From contig CATOJY010000029.1 of assembly GCA_951800685.1 (NCBI GenBank), positions 1-42,314 on the forward strand: DNA of 42,314 nt, written 5' to 3'. Shown piece by piece: positions 26,273 to 36,356 of the stretch (positions are counted from its first letter, which is position 1; the number at the start of each line of letters is the position of its first letter). The position numbers and the translations under genes are program-made. The DNA is from an uncultured Lachnospiraceae bacterium (GTDB lineage: Bacteria > Bacillota > Clostridia > Lachnospirales > Lachnospiraceae). The notes under the pieces were generated by a model. That model did not search any database, was not told the origin of the DNA, and worked only from the letters and a program-made list of their open reading frames with translations.

Positions 26273-27199
26273 TTAGCAGAAATAAGTCTCACCCGCAGCA
26301 ATATCCTGCACCAGCTGTGCCTTTAGGCTTTCTACACTGTCAAATCTCTGTTCTGGCCTGCGGAAAGCAAGAAACTGTACACTAATCTCATTTCCATAGA
26401 TCGTATCTGTAAAACCATAAAGATACGTCTCTACCCCCATTACCTGCTCATCACTCACCGTCGGTTTACATCCTACATTGGAAATTCCCCTGTATACCCT
26501 GTCTTCTGTCATAACCCTAGAATAATAAACCCCGTTGGGCGGCAGAAGTTTATCATGTTCTGGCAGCAAATTTGCTGTAGGCATCCCAAGCGTGCGTCCA
26601 AGTTTCCTTCCATGTTCCACCTGTCCTGTCACGCTGTAGGGCATACCAAGCATGCGCTGTGCCGCCTCCATCCTGCCCTGGCGGACCGCCTCCCTCACTC
26701 TGGTAGAACTGACCGCCTCTCCATCCTGCATGACCTTATCGATCAATTCCACCTGATAGCCATATTCTCTGGCATGATGGGCCAACAGCGCGTAATTGCC
26801 TGCCCCCCTTTTTCCAAAAGACAGATCAGGACCTGCACAGATATAAGCCGCCCGCATTTGCTCTGCCAGATATTTATGGACAAACATTTCTGGCTCGGTG
26901 GCCGCCGTTACCTGATTTAAAGGAAACTCAATCAATACATCCACCCCCATCCGACGGAAAATATCTCTTTTCTCCGTTCTGGTGGTCAGCTCCTTCTCTT
27001 CTCCCCCGAAAAAAGCTGACGCCGAAGTGTCAAAAGTAAACACTGTAGCCAACAGCCCGTTACGTTTCTGTTCTATGATTTTATGGATAAGCGCCTGATG
27101 CCCTAAATGAACACCGTCAAACTTACCGAGCGCAACGGCAGTTCTGCCAGGCAGCCTAAACATAGTGCTCTGTTCAATGATCTGCATTGTTATCATCAT
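26273..27199 (-). CDS. ribF: Bifunctional riboflavin kinase / FAD synthetase
   Basis: A 308-residue enzyme making FMN and FAD from riboflavin. The N-terminal nucleotidyltransferase has VALGKFDGVHLGHQALI (the HxGH motif is HLGH) and the later SSTRVREAVRQG. The C-terminal riboflavin kinase has VEHGRKLGRTLGMPTANLLP (the PTAN motif) and NGVYYSRVMTEDRVYRGISN. Start choice among ATGs at 27199, 27196 and 27187 is uncertain because the AAAGG site is very close to the first. It is the last gene of the rimP-to-ribF operon. Confidence 0.95.
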   Translation of the reverse strand: MMITMQIIEQSTMFRLPGRTAVALGKFDGVHLGHQALIHKIIEQKRNGLLATVFTFDTSASAFFGGEEKELTTRTEKRDIFRRMGVDVLIEFPLNQVTAATEPEMFVHKYLAEQMRAAYICAGPDLSFGKRGAGNYALLAHHAREYGYQVELIDKVMQDGEAVSSTRVREAVRQGRMEAAQRMLGMPYSVTGQVEHGRKLGRTLGMPTANLLPEHDKLLPPNGVYYSRVMTEDRVYRGISNVGCKPTVSDEQVMGVETYLYGFTDTIYGNEISVQFLAFRRPEQRFDSVESLKAQLVQDIAAGETYFC

Positions 27200-27239
27200 G
27201 CCTTTCTATCAGTCTGCAAACTTCTGAATTCTTTGTCCT

Positions 27240-28151
27240 CTAAAGGAACATTTTAACGGGTTTGATAACATCCGATTTTATATCATGCCGGTAAATTCCG
27301 TAAAACTTTCCTGCACGATCATAGACCCTTAGCTGCCCTCCCGACACTACAGCCTCCGTGCCTTTCTCCAACAATGCTAATGGAAGCATATTTCCATTCT
27401 CCACCAGCCTGCATCCTTCCTGTGTCACTACAACAGCCTGATCCTCAGCAAAAACAGCGTCTGGTTTTATAATAACACTCTCTATTGCATTCTGGCTGGC
27501 AAGCCGCTCAATCTGGCCCAGCGTGAGCGCATCCTGGATGTCAAAAATGCCAACCCTGCTGCGGATCAGAGATTCCATAGCACCGCCACATCCCAGACTC
27601 TCCCCTATGTCATGACATAATGTCCTGATATAAGTGCCTTTGGAGCAGACGACGCGTATCTTCATCCTGGGCAGCTCAGATTCCAGAATTTCCAACTCCT
27701 TGATCTGTACCTTCCTTGCCTTCCTCTCAATCTCCTTGCCTTCCCTGGCCAGCTCATATAACTTCTTTCCATTCACCTTAAGCGCAGAGTACATCGGCGG
27801 AATCTGATCATATTCCCCAAGAAATGCATAGACCGCCGCACGCACACTCTCCTCATCCAGTCTCTCGATCTGTTTGGGTTCACACTTTCTCAAAACCTGG
27901 CCGGTCAGATCCTGCGTATCCGTAACCACACCCAGATGCAGGACCGCGATATATTCCTTGTCCCAACCGGTAAGCATGTCGCACAGTTTGGTGCCCGAAC
28001 CGAAACATACAGGAAGCACGCCGACCGCTTCCGGGTCGAGTGTTCCTGTATGCCCAATTTTTTTCATTTTGCAGATACCACGGAGTCTGGCTACCACATC
28101 ATGGGATGTGTAGCCCGCCTCCTTATATACATTCATGATCCCGTTATACAT
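27240..28151 (-). CDS. truB: tRNA pseudouridine(55) synthase
   Basis: A 303-residue TruB that forms pseudouridine 55 in the tRNA T-loop. It has [20 protein letters not shown] and the catalytic Asp in [21 protein letters not shown], then [21 protein letters not shown] and [18 protein letters not shown]. The C-terminal about 80 residues are a PUA-like extension. The Met at 28151 is preferred, with TGAGGT 5 bases upstream, over one 5 codons earlier. Confidence 0.96.
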   Translation of the reverse strand: MYNGIMNVYKEAGYTSHDVVARLRGICKMKKIGHTGTLDPEAVGVLPVCFGSGTKLCDMLTGWDKEYIAVLHLGVVTDTQDLTGQVLRKCEPKQIERLDEESVRAAVYAFLGEYDQIPPMYSALKVNGKKLYELAREGKEIERKARKVQIKELEILESELPRMKIRVVCSKGTYIRTLCHDIGESLGCGGAMESLIRSRVGIFDIQDALTLGQIERLASQNAIESVIIKPDAVFAEDQAVVVTQEGCRLVENGNMLPLALLEKGTEAVVSGGQLRVYDRAGKFYGIYRHDIKSDVIKPVKMFL

Positions 28152-28181
28152 ACCAAACCTCATCATTTCACATGATAATAC

Positions 28182-29153
28182 CTATTCTATATCCAGCTGT
28201 TCGGCGATCCCAATCGCCAGATTATTGATATTATCATGATAGGTGCCATTCATCGTACAGCCAGCAGCACGCACATGACCGCCGCCGCCAAACCGCATCG
28301 CCACCGAAGCCACATCGACTTTTCCGTTGGACCGCATACTGATCTTATATTCCAGTGTGCCTGTCTCATACATAAAGATAGCGCAGTCCACCCCTTTAAC
28401 AGACAGCAGCTGGTTAACAATTCCGTCCAGATCATTCGACGTCACCTGATAGAATTCCATCATGCGCCTGGATACCATACTGACAATACACCTGTCATGC
28501 ATGAACCTTACACTCTCAAGAATCGCTCTTCCCATAATCTGTGTCTGGACATAAGTTTTCTCATAAAAAGTTTTCTCTATGAGATCAGAAAAATCAAATC
28601 CAAATTTAATTAATTCTGCCATAATCTGCAACGTATGTGGTGAGGTATTAGAGTAACGCAGCACACCTGTATCATGAATGATCCCTATGTAAAGCGCCTT
28701 TGCAGTCTCTGCGTCCACTGCCGCCGCATCCATCAAGTCATACAGAAGTTCCGCCGTAGAGCTTCTTTCCGGCTCCACAATCCGCAAATCCCCACAGCCA
28801 GGATTGCTGATATGATGATCAATATTGATCTTCTTACGCGCGTTCTGGAACAGAGGTCTTACCTCCCCCATGCGGTCATCCGCGCAGTCCAGCACAATAA
28901 AAACATCATATATTTTATTCAAATCAACATTATTAAATTCTGATTTAATATCTTCTATATGGCTGATGCAATCAAATATTTCTGAGGGCTTCTCCAGATA
29001 CACATCGATTTCCGCCTCTGGCAGTTCCTTTTTCAAATAGAGATACAGGCCCATCACGGAACCGACGCAGTCACCATCCGGTCTGATATGACCGCCGACT
29101 GCTATCGATCCTGCATTTCTTACTTCCTCTATTATCTTCATCATTTTATCCAC
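28182..29153 (-). CDS. nrnA: DHH-family oligoribonuclease / pAp phosphatase
   Basis: A 323-residue DHH/DHHA1 phosphoesterase of the NrnA type, which degrades short oligonucleotides and 3'-phosphoadenosine 5'-phosphate. The metal motifs are GHIRPDGDCVGSV, VLDCADD and the DHH triad in INIDHHISNPGCGD; SSTAELLYDLM follows. The C-terminal DHHA1 substrate-binding loop is MRFGGGGHVRAAGCTMNG. The start is a GTG at 29153 with AGGGGG 5 bases before it. Its place between rbfA and truB is the conserved Firmicutes order. Confidence 0.94.
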   Translation of the reverse strand: MDKMMKIIEEVRNAGSIAVGGHIRPDGDCVGSVMGLYLYLKKELPEAEIDVYLEKPSEIFDCISHIEDIKSEFNNVDLNKIYDVFIVLDCADDRMGEVRPLFQNARKKINIDHHISNPGCGDLRIVEPERSSTAELLYDLMDAAAVDAETAKALYIGIIHDTGVLRYSNTSPHTLQIMAELIKFGFDFSDLIEKTFYEKTYVQTQIMGRAILESVRFMHDRCIVSMVSRRMMEFYQVTSNDLDGIVNQLLSVKGVDCAIFMYETGTLEYKISMRSNGKVDVASVAMRFGGGGHVRAAGCTMNGTYHDNINNLAIGIAEQLDIE

Positions 29154-29198
29154 ACTTTCCCCCTTAGTCTTTCTATCATGCTGTTTTCACAGCGTAAA

Positions 29199-29570
29199 CT
29201 AATCTAAACGGGAGGACTCCTTACTCATCACTTCGTCTATCTTCTTAGACATATCCACCCCGTAAGCAATGGATTGATCCAGGATAAAAGTCACCTGCGG
29301 CGTATTGCGCAGATTGATCGTCTTAGCCAACTGGGTGCGGATATACCCCTCCGCACTCTTAAGTCCGGCCAGCGTATCTGCCTGCGCATTTTCATCCCCC
29401 AGTACACTAATCCATGCCTTACATGTTTTTAGATCCGGAGCGACCTCCACTGCCACAACCGAAGTCATCGGTGCGATCCTGGGATCTTTGATCCCGCTTC
29501 TAATGATCTCCGCCAACACGCGCTGCACTTCTCCATTGATCCGGGTATTTTTCACACTGTTCTTACGCAT
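29199..29570 (-). CDS. rbfA: Ribosome-binding factor A
   Basis: A 123-residue RbfA that helps 16S rRNA 5'-end maturation and 30S assembly. RINGEVQRVLAEIIRSGIKDPRIAPMTSVVAVEVAPDLK fits the KH-type fold, and LAKTINLRNTPQVTFILDQS is the conserved C-terminal strand. Length is standard. It lies 48 bases after infB. Confidence 0.96.
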   Translation of the reverse strand: MRKNSVKNTRINGEVQRVLAEIIRSGIKDPRIAPMTSVVAVEVAPDLKTCKAWISVLGDENAQADTLAGLKSAEGYIRTQLAKTINLRNTPQVTFILDQSIAYGVDMSKKIDEVMSKESSRLD

Positions 29571-29618
29571 ATACCAGACTCCTTTCTTCCAAATGTTACC
29601 AGTCCTTCATGCCTTCTA

Positions 29619-32603
29619 TCAGCGGGGCACTTCTACCATAATATATGCCTCTACGATATCCAGCTCCTGCATCTTATCAAATCCGTCAAATACAAGACCA
29701 CATTCGAAACCGGCCTTTACTTCCTTCACATCATCCTTGAAACGCTTCAAGGACGCCAGAGAACCTTCATAAATCTGCTCCCCTTCTCTGGTAATGCGGA
29801 TCTTGCATCCTCTCTGGAACTCACCGTCAAGTACATAAGAACCGGCAATATTACCAATTGCAGACGCCTTGAAGATCTGACGCACTTCTGCATGGCCGAT
29901 CACCTTTTCTTCGAAAATCGGATCTAACATACCCTTCATAGCCGCCTCAATATCCTCGATCGCCTGATAAATTACCTTGTACAGTCTGACATCCACGCCT
30001 TCCCGCTCTGCTACAGCCTTGGCTGTCGTATCTGGCCTCACATTGAAGCCGATGATGATCGCTGAGGATGCAGACGCAAGTACCACATCAGATTCGTTAA
30101 TCGCGCCAACTCCGCCGTGAATACATTTCACCACGACTTCTTCATTAGACAACTTCATCAGACTCTGCTTCACAGCTTCCACACTACCCTGTACATCTGC
30201 CTTCACAATCAGGTTCAGTTCCTTCAGATTTCCTTCCTGGATCTGGTTGAACAGATCGTCTAAGGACATTCTCGTCTTAGTATCTGCAAGCATCTCCTCT
30301 TTATGCTGCGCCATATAGGTTTCCGCATAAGATTTCGCGCTCTTATCATTTTCGTGTACAATAAATACCTCACCTGCACTAGGCACATCAGATAAACCCA
30401 AAATCTCTACCGGTGTGGAGGGTTTCGCCTCCTTCACTCTTCTGCCCTTATCGTCGATCATGGCTCTTACCTTACCGTGGCTTGCACCCGCAGAAATAAA
30501 ATCTCCTACATGCAGCGTACCCTTTTGAACCAGTACAGTCGCTACCGGACCACGGCCTTTATCCAGCTCCGCCTCAATCACCAGACCTCTTGCATTCCGA
30601 TTTGGGTTAGCCTTCAACTCCAGGATTTCTGCTGTCAAAAGAATTGTCTCCAGCAGGTTCTCAAGTCCCTCACCCGACTTAGCAGATACCGGAACGAACT
30701 CTGTAGATCCGCCCCAATCTACCGGAATCAGCTCATATTCTGTCATTTCCTGTTTCACACGATCGATATTCGCGTTAGGTTTATCGATTTTATTTACGGC
30801 AACGATGATCTCGATGCCAGCTGCCTTGGCGTGATTAATTGCCTCCACCGTCTGCGGCATAACGCCGTCATCCGCCGCCACTACCAACACCGCAATATCT
30901 GTGGAATTCGCGCCTCGCATACGCATAGCTGTAAATGCCTCATGTCCCGGCGTATCTAAGAAAGTAATACTCTGTCCATTGACTGTTACTGTATAAGCGC
31001 CGATCGCCTGTGTGATCCCGCCTGCTTCCTTATCTGTCACATTCGTCTTACGAATAGCATCAAGCAGAGAAGTTTTACCATGATCAACGTGACCCATGAC
31101 ACAAATCACAGGCGGACGGCTGATCATTTCATTCTCATCTTCTTCGTCCTCACGGAGCAATTCTTCTATGACATCTACCTTCACTTCTTTTTCACAGATA
31201 ATGTCATATTCAATTGCAATATTTTCTGCGTCTTCATAAGTAACTTCAGAGTTCAACGTTACAATCTGTCCTTGCAGGAAAAGCTTTTTAATGATCACAG
31301 AAGGCTGAATCTTCATCTTATCTGCCAATTCCTTGATCGTCAGGGATTCTGGAACTGTTATCACCTTGATCTGTTCCTCTGCCTTCTCCTCTGCCTTCTT
31401 CTCAGGCTTGATGAAGCGGCCCGCTTTATTGCGGTTCTTTCCTGCTACGTCATCCTCTTCATAGATCAGATCTTTCCTGGAACGTTTATCCCTGTCCTGA
31501 TTAGATCTGCGTTTTTCTTCTTCTCTGTGCTTTTCCACGTCCTTGGCAGGCGTCTCAGGCATAAAATCTTTCTGGTTGTTATTTTTCTTAAATCGATTGT
31601 CCTGCCCGCCATTGCTTCTCTGAGTGCGGTCAAAATTTCCACCGCTTCTGTTAGGAGCCGAACCAGGAGTGTTATTCCTGCGATCATTCTGATTGCTGCC
31701 ATAAGCTGGCCTACTTTGTCCATCAGGTCTGCGATTCTCCCGATTATCCCCAGTGTTTCTCGGTCTTCTCTGTTCCTGCTGCGGTCTGCTCGTCTGTGTA
31801 AAGCCTGTATTTGTGTTCGCGGTCTCACGCTCCTTTTCGCGTTCCCGCGCTCTTTCCCGTTCTCTTTCAAGTTCTCTCTCCCGTTCACGCTCTCGCTTCT
31901 CCTGCTGGCGCTGTTCCAGCCTCCGTTCCTGCTGCTGTTTCTGCCGCACATCATAAGGCTCCGCTGTCACAGGGATTGGCTTCTGCGTCGGTCTGATGAT
32001 TTTATGCGGCATATTCTGTGCCTGCACCGGACGTCCTGCGCTACCCTGCTGTCTTCTGTCTCTTTCATTATTATTTCTGCGGCCTGCATTATTACCACTT
32101 TGTGCTGGCCGCTTCCCCTGCTGACCTTGCATCTTGGAATGCTGGGGATTGCTCACGAAAATAATTTTCTTCTTTTTCGGCGCCTCCCCCTTGCCAGAAT
32201 TCGGCCTGGACTGTGCTTTCCCTTCCTGCTTCTGGTTCGCTTTGGGCGCAGACTCCGACCTACCCTCCGGCTTAAACGCTGGGTCCTGCTTTGATACTGT
32301 ACTCTGCGTCTCGGCTTTCACTGCAGGTTCTGACTTTGGCGCCGCTTCCTGCCCTGCTGTCGCAGCACTTTCCACCGCTATTTCAGTTCCTTTGTTCCCG
32401 GACGCTTTCTCATCAGCACCTTGCGCTGCTTTGACACCATCCTTACCGCCGCCAAACTGCCTGCGGACCAGCGCGATTGCTTCCTCCTCAATCGAACTTT
32501 GCGCCGCTTTTACTTCATATCCTTTATCCTGCAAAAAAGCGACCAGTTCCTTGCTCTGTTTCTCCAACTCTTTTGCCAGCTCATGTACTTTCATTTTCGC
32601 CAT
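29619..32603 (-). CDS. infB: Translation initiation factor IF-2
   Basis: A 994-residue GTPase that brings fMet-tRNA to the 30S subunit. An IF2_N module sits at residues 1-55 and a second at about 405-470 ([20 protein letters not shown]). Between them is a long disordered linker with Asn-, Gln- and Arg-rich stretches and an Arg-Glu repeat. The G domain starts near residue 500: G1 [14 protein letters not shown]3 [14 protein letters not shown]4 VNKIDKP, G5 [11 protein letters not shown], followed by domains II-IV. The start at 32603 has GGAGGTAGTGAGC in front; the Met five codons earlier does not. It is larger than E. coli IF-2 because of the linker. Confidence 0.97.
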   Translation of the reverse strand: MAKMKVHELAKELEKQSKELVAFLQDKGYEVKAAQSSIEEEAIALVRRQFGGGKDGVKAAQGADEKASGNKGTEIAVESAATAGQEAAPKSEPAVKAETQSTVSKQDPAFKPEGRSESAPKANQKQEGKAQSRPNSGKGEAPKKKKIIFVSNPQHSKMQGQQGKRPAQSGNNAGRRNNNERDRRQQGSAGRPVQAQNMPHKIIRPTQKPIPVTAEPYDVRQKQQQERRLEQRQQEKRERERERELERERERAREREKERETANTNTGFTQTSRPQQEQRRPRNTGDNRENRRPDGQSRPAYGSNQNDRRNNTPGSAPNRSGGNFDRTQRSNGGQDNRFKKNNNQKDFMPETPAKDVEKHREEEKRRSNQDRDKRSRKDLIYEEDDVAGKNRNKAGRFIKPEKKAEEKAEEQIKVITVPESLTIKELADKMKIQPSVIIKKLFLQGQIVTLNSEVTYEDAENIAIEYDIICEKEVKVDVIEELLREDEEDENEMISRPPVICVMGHVDHGKTSLLDAIRKTNVTDKEAGGITQAIGAYTVTVNGQSITFLDTPGHEAFTAMRMRGANSTDIAVLVVAADDGVMPQTVEAINHAKAAGIEIIVAVNKIDKPNANIDRVKQEMTEYELIPVDWGGSTEFVPVSAKSGEGLENLLETILLTAEILELKANPNRNARGLVIEAELDKGRGPVATVLVQKGTLHVGDFISAGASHGKVRAMIDDKGRRVKEAKPSTPVEILGLSDVPSAGEVFIVHENDKSAKSYAETYMAQHKEEMLADTKTRMSLDDLFNQIQEGNLKELNLIVKADVQGSVEAVKQSLMKLSNEEVVVKCIHGGVGAINESDVVLASASSAIIIGFNVRPDTTAKAVAEREGVDVRLYKVIYQAIEDIEAAMKGMLDPIFEEKVIGHAEVRQIFKASAIGNIAGSYVLDGEFQRGCKIRITREGEQIYEGSLASLKRFKDDVKEVKAGFECGLVFDGFDKMQELDIVEAYIMVEVPR

Positions 32604-32618
32604 GCTCACTACCTCCAA

Positions 32619-32951
32619 CTATTTCGAATCTACCAAATGCTTCCGTATCGAATCTGCAAATCCTGCATCAGTCACAGCAAGACAGGAACGCTCTTCCTTG
32701 CCGATCGCGTGCCCCAGTATATCCTTCTCACTGTAATACTCATATGGCACCTTATAGAATTCACACATGTTACTATATTTCTTTCTGGTGTTATCCGAAG
32801 CATTCTCCGCTATGATAACCAGATATGCTTTTCCGTTCTTAACTGCTTCCTCTGTCGCAAATCCGCCACTGACAACATTTCTGGAGCGGGCCGCCAGACC
32901 AAGCAGAGACAACACCTTATTTCTTTCAGGTCTTTTCTGCATGTTCCCCAT
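32619..32951 (-). CDS. ylxQ: L7Ae-family ribosomal-like protein (YlxQ)
   Basis: About 110 residues, an L7Ae/L30e/Gadd45 fold expected to bind kink-turn RNA. Visible features are KVLSLLGLAARSRNVVSGGF, YLVIIAENASDNTRKKY and FADSIRKHL. The ATG at 32951 has AAGGAG 7 bases upstream; an ATG three codons later is possible. It overlaps the end of ylxR by 26 bases and sits 15 bases before infB, the usual operon position. RNA target unknown. Confidence 0.88.
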   Translation of the reverse strand: MGNMQKRPERNKVLSLLGLAARSRNVVSGGFATEEAVKNGKAYLVIIAENASDNTRKKYSNMCEFYKVPYEYYSEKDILGHAIGKEERSCLAVTDAGFADSIRKHLVDSK

Positions 32952-33204
32952 CCCCAAACTCCTTTTCCAGATTCTCGTACACTTCCTTCGGAATGCTCAT
33001 CTTAAAAGAACGCTCCAGTCCTTTATTCTTCCGCGCCTTTGCCAGACATTCCCTGCTCACACAAAGATAAGCACCCCTTCCGTTCTTTCTTCCGGTCATA
33101 TCCAGGACAATAGCATCTTCCGTTTTTAAGACACGCATCATTTCCTTCTTATATTTCATCTCACCGCAGCCCACACACTGCCGCATTGGAATTTTCTTCG
33201 CCAT
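32926..33204 (-). CDS. ylxR: YlxR family RNA-binding protein (DUF448)
   Basis: A 92-residue YlxR protein. The signature PMRQCVGCGEMKYKKEMMRVLK with its CxxC and GRGAYLCVSRECLAKARKNKGLERSF are complete. YlxR has been reported as an RNase P modulator (RnpM) in Bacillus; the same role here is inference. It lies between nusA and ylxQ as in most Firmicutes. Confidence 0.92.
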   Translation of the reverse strand: MAKKIPMRQCVGCGEMKYKKEMMRVLKTEDAIVLDMTGRKNGRGAYLCVSRECLAKARKNKGLERSFKMSIPKEVYENLEKEFGDGEHAEKT

Positions 33205-33272
33205 GATCCTATCCTTTCTATTACCCTGCGATATCTACCTTCTGTTCTATCCTCTCGTATACTATACGCTTT

Positions 33273-34529
33273 CTATATTTCCTCAGAATCGTTCTCTTCA
33301 CCTTCCTCTACTTCGGCTTCTGATCCGTCATACTCCCCATCCTCATATACTTGATCGCTGGATTCGCCATACTCTTCCGCCTCATACGATCCTGCGTCCG
33401 TTTCTTCATACGCGCCGTCGTATTCTTCATCGTAGCCATCCTCATCATATTCTTCATCGTCATAGACATAATCTTCATAACGGAATCCCGGCGCATCTTT
33501 CGCCTGCGTTTCACTCTTGATATCAATCTTATATCCTGTCAATCTTGCTGCCAGCCTTGCATTCTGTCCTTCCTTACCAATTGCCAGAGATAACTGGTAA
33601 TCCGGCACCACTACTTTAGCAGTCTTTTCGTCTGGATCTGCAAACACCGCTACAATCTTTGCCGGAGACAGTGCATTCTGGATCAGGTTACCTGGATTCT
33701 CATCCCAGTTGACGATATCGATTTTCTCCCCCCGTAACTCATCTACAATAGAATTAACTCTAGCTCCATTAATACCGACACAGGCTCCCACTGCATCCAC
33801 ATTAGGATTGATAGAACGCACTGCCAGCTTCGTTCTGCTGCCTGCCTCTCTGGCAATACTCATAATCTCGACAGTGCCATCCTTGATCTCTGTCACCTCT
33901 GCCTCGAACAATCTCTTGACCAACTCCGGATGCGTGCGGCTCACAAGAATCCTCGGTCCTTTAGGTGTATTCTTCACCTCCAGAATATATACCTTAATCC
34001 GCTCTGTCGGCTTAAAATTCTCTCCCCTGACCTGTTCGCTTTCATTCAGGATCGCATCTGCCTTGCCAAGATTGATGGAAATATTCCTGCCAATGTGCCG
34101 CTGTACAATGCCAGTAACCACATCTTTTTCTTTCTCATAGTATTGGTTGTAAATAACGCTCCGCTCTTCCTCCCGGATCTTCTGCAAGATCACATTCTTC
34201 GCATTCTGTGTCGCAATACGCCCAAATTCTTTAGACTTAATCTCTACATGGAGGACATCGCCCAGCTGAGCCTTCTGCGATATTTCCCGTGCATCCTCCA
34301 AAGAGATTTGAATAACCTCGTCCTCTACTTCTTCCACCACTTCTTTTTCCGCATAGCAGAGGAAATCACATGTTTCTTTATCAATCTCCACCTTTACGTT
34401 ATCCGCCTTGCCAAAGTGGTTCTTGCAGGCAGTAATCAGAGAATTCTCAATCGCATCAAAAAGTGTTTCTTTTGGGATATCTTTCTCTTTTTCCAGAATA
34501 TCCAGCGCCTCCATTAACTCCTTATTCAT
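33273..34529 (-). CDS. nusA: Transcription termination/antitermination protein NusA
   Basis: A 418-residue NusA. The N-terminal RNA-polymerase-binding domain is [21 protein letters not shown]. The S1 domain is at about 130-200 ([24 protein letters not shown]). KH1 follows ([26 protein letters not shown]) and then KH2 ([23 protein letters not shown]). The last roughly 70 residues are an acidic Asp/Glu/Tyr-rich tail with near repeats of [15 protein letters not shown]; the E. coli AR domains are absent, as in other Firmicutes. It starts 51 bases after rimP. It may control its own operon through the leader terminator at 35082-35109. Confidence 0.96.
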   Translation of the reverse strand: MNKELMEALDILEKEKDIPKETLFDAIENSLITACKNHFGKADNVKVEIDKETCDFLCYAEKEVVEEVEDEVIQISLEDAREISQKAQLGDVLHVEIKSKEFGRIATQNAKNVILQKIREEERSVIYNQYYEKEKDVVTGIVQRHIGRNISINLGKADAILNESEQVRGENFKPTERIKVYILEVKNTPKGPRILVSRTHPELVKRLFEAEVTEIKDGTVEIMSIAREAGSRTKLAVRSINPNVDAVGACVGINGARVNSIVDELRGEKIDIVNWDENPGNLIQNALSPAKIVAVFADPDEKTAKVVVPDYQLSLAIGKEGQNARLAARLTGYKIDIKSETQAKDAPGFRYEDYVYDDEEYDEDGYDEEYDGAYEETDAGSYEAEEYGESSDQVYEDGEYDGSEAEVEEGEENDSEEI

Positions 34530-34579
34530 TTTCCATTATCCTCCTATGTCTTTGATCTGTCTTTCAGTTATGTTCCTTT

Positions 34580-35044
34580 TTAAAAATCTAACGCCAGCCT
34601 GATCAGAGCGGTCTGTGAACGCTGAAATACGCGTTCTTTTCCCTCTTCCTCCACGGTGACTGTTTCTGCATCATATGCCTTCAAAATACCTGAAAATTCT
34701 TTTTGCTTATCGATCGGCTTATAAGTCTTTATCTCAATCTTCTTTCCGAGACTTTTTTCCAGATGTCTTTCTTTCTTTAATGTCCTTCCAAGTCCTGGAC
34801 TGCTGACTTCCAAAATATAGGCATCCGCTATATAATCTTCTACATCCAGCGCATCTGACAGCGCCCGGCTGACATTCTCACAGTCCCCAATCGTAACCCC
34901 TTCGGGTTTGTCGATATAAGCACGCAGATACCAGTCACTGCCCTCTTTCACATATTCCACATCATAAATCTCTACACCGTTCTTCTCTGCAATCGGCGCA
35001 AGAAGCTGTTCTGTTCTTGACTCATAAGTTTCTCTTTTTGACAT
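34580..35044 (-). CDS. rimP: Ribosome maturation factor RimP
   Basis: A 154-residue RimP needed for 30S maturation. Residues 1-80 are the N-terminal domain (LLAPIAEKNGVEIYDVEYVKEG, LRAYIDKPEGVTIGDCENVS, SPGLGRTLKKERHLE at its end); the rest is the SH3-like C-terminal domain. AGGAGG lies 6 bases before the ATG. It is the first gene of the operon and keeps a full promoter despite the mobile element inserted upstream. Confidence 0.96.
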   Translation of the reverse strand: MSKRETYESRTEQLLAPIAEKNGVEIYDVEYVKEGSDWYLRAYIDKPEGVTIGDCENVSRALSDALDVEDYIADAYILEVSSPGLGRTLKKERHLEKSLGKKIEIKTYKPIDKQKEFSGILKAYDAETVTVEEEGKERVFQRSQTALIRLALDF

Positions 35045-35081
35045 GTATTCCTCCTGACAGAATAAACATTCACTTCATATA

Positions 35082-35109
35082 AAAGAGTGGACTCGCAAGT
35101 CCACTCTTT
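35082..35109 (-). terminator. Weak intrinsic terminator in the rimP-nusA leader
   Basis: Perfect 12-bp arms AAAGAGTGGACT / AGTCCACTCTTT with a 4-base loop. On the minus strand it is followed by TTTATATG, a short interrupted U-tract. It lies between the promoter at 35140-35168 and the rimP ribosome site, so it is transcribed first and could act as an attenuator. Confidence 0.72.
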
Positions 35110-35139
35110 ATCTTAGTCTTTCTTATTAAATCTTTCAGT

Positions 35140-35168
35140 ATTATAACATTCTTTTGCTGAATTTGCAA
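35140..35168 (-). promoter_or_regulatory. Sigma-A promoter of the rimP-nusA-infB operon
   Basis: On the minus strand TTGCAA (35163-35168), a 17-bp spacer and consensus TATAAT (35140-35145). Transcription starts near 35133, leaving a leader of about 90 nt. Confidence 0.85.
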
Positions 35169-35236
35169 GAAAAACTTAATATCACGCCCCTTAATGAAAA
35201 TGTCAATATTAAATGCGACACTTTTTTAAATTTTTT

Positions 35237-36277
35237 TCACCCGATTTTCTTAAGCTCTTCCTCGAAAAGTTCCCCGGCAGAATGATAACCATGTATACGA
35301 CGGGGATAGTTATTTATCCAGTTTTCCATTGCCTCTACCTCTGCGTCCGTCATGCCGTCAAAATTTGTCCCCTTTGGTACTTTGCGCCGTACCATTTTAT
35401 TAGTAACCTCATTTGTGCCTCGCTCCCAGCTGCTATACGGGTGACAGTAATATAGCTGCGTCCGTTTCCCCTCTCCCAGTATAGAGCGTTCCAGCTCTTC
35501 ACAATATGCAAACTCGCTGCCATTGTCTACGGTTATGCTTTTAAAGACTTGTTTAAACATAGCTCCCCATTTTCTTTCCAATGCGTCTAAAGCATCTACT
35601 ACCGCCTCTGCTGTCTTGTCCGGCAGCTTAAATATGATCTCGTCCCGCGTCTTTCTTTCCGTCAGTACCAGCAGGGTATTTTTAGATTTTCCCCGCTGTC
35701 CTATTACGCTATCCATTTCCCAGTGTCCGAACTCTTCCCGCCTGTCTACCTCTTCCGGGCGCTTTTCTATGCTTGTGCCTGCCGCCGCCCTCGCCTGCTG
35801 CCTCTTTACTTTCTTATAGTCCCTCTTCTTATTTGCCTTTACTGGTAAATCCTTATTTGTAAGCTGTAGAAAGATACCTTTATCAATATAGCTGTAAAGC
35901 GTCGTTACGCAGATCGTTACGGAAAATTCCCCCTCTTTTCCCTGTGCCTTAAGCTCCCCCAGAACGGCAGCCGGGCTATATCCCTCATTTACTATTTTAT
36001 CCTCTATATAATTTGCTAACTTAATATCGTTGCCGATCTTAAGCACGCCGCCCTTGCTTTTCAGATTCTCCCTGTACTTATCGTCTGCAATATCCGGGCT
36101 GTATCGTTCTTCCTGCGTGAGATCGGAATTAAGCGCAGTATAAACTCCCCGCTTTATTTCCCGGTATATTGTGCTGCGGTGTACATGCAGCATGTCTGCG
36201 ATCTCTTTTTTACCATGCCCCGCCTTTAGTAATGCCTCTAATTTTATCCGATCTGCCTTTGTCAGATGCTTACCCAT
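35237..36277 (-). CDS. IS30-family transposase
   Basis: A 346-residue full-length DDE transposase. The N-terminal helix-turn-helix is HLTKADRIKLEALLKAGHGKKEIADMLHVHRSTIYREIKRG. The catalytic core shows the first Asp in HWEMDSVIGQRGKSKNTLLVL, the second in ITVDNGSEFA and the Glu in CHPYSSWERGTNEVTNKM, so all three are intact. Sequence just past the gene (about 35200-35222, minus strand GTGTCGCATTTAATATTGACA) looks like an IS30-type end, but no matching inverted copy is seen upstream of the gene at 36278-36356. Its position at the edge of the prophage makes it a candidate phage recombinase as well as an IS. Confidence 0.93.
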   Translation of the reverse strand: MGKHLTKADRIKLEALLKAGHGKKEIADMLHVHRSTIYREIKRGVYTALNSDLTQEERYSPDIADDKYRENLKSKGGVLKIGNDIKLANYIEDKIVNEGYSPAAVLGELKAQGKEGEFSVTICVTTLYSYIDKGIFLQLTNKDLPVKANKKRDYKKVKRQQARAAAGTSIEKRPEEVDRREEFGHWEMDSVIGQRGKSKNTLLVLTERKTRDEIIFKLPDKTAEAVVDALDALERKWGAMFKQVFKSITVDNGSEFAYCEELERSILGEGKRTQLYYCHPYSSWERGTNEVTNKMVRRKVPKGTNFDGMTDAEVEAMENWINNYPRRIHGYHSAGELFEEELKKIG

Positions 36278-36310
36278 TTCCCTTACCTCTCTTTTGTCCC
36301 ATATACGACG

Positions 36311-36342
36311 AAAAGCCGCAAACTCTTTTACAAGTCTGCGGC
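36311..36342 (-). terminator. Intrinsic terminator of the prophage regulatory operon
   Basis: Arms GCCGCAAACT (36315-36324) and AGTCTGCGGC (36333-36342) pair over 10 bp with one G-U. On the minus strand TTTT follows. It ends the unit from 37551 to 36357 just before the IS30 gene. Confidence 0.65.
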
Positions 36343-36356
36343 TCGCTATTTTTGCC

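Noticed and set aside
31840..31930. Dense short repeat, possible CRISPR or VNTR
   Set aside because: It is the Arg-Glu repeat region of the IF-2 linker; there are no spacers.
31080..32294. Long open frame on the plus strand across infB
   Set aside because: It is antisense to the conserved IF-2 gene; its Ser/Leu/Phe-rich composition reflects the reverse of the linker codons, and it has no ribosome site or domain.
35082..35109. Perfect inverted repeat as an IS end or target
   Set aside because: It lies downstream of the intact rimP promoter, so it belongs to the host leader.
36278..36356. Right inverted repeat of the IS30 element
   Set aside because: Only a loose 7-of-8 match (ATGGGACA versus ATGCGACA) to the left end was found, not enough to call an IS end.
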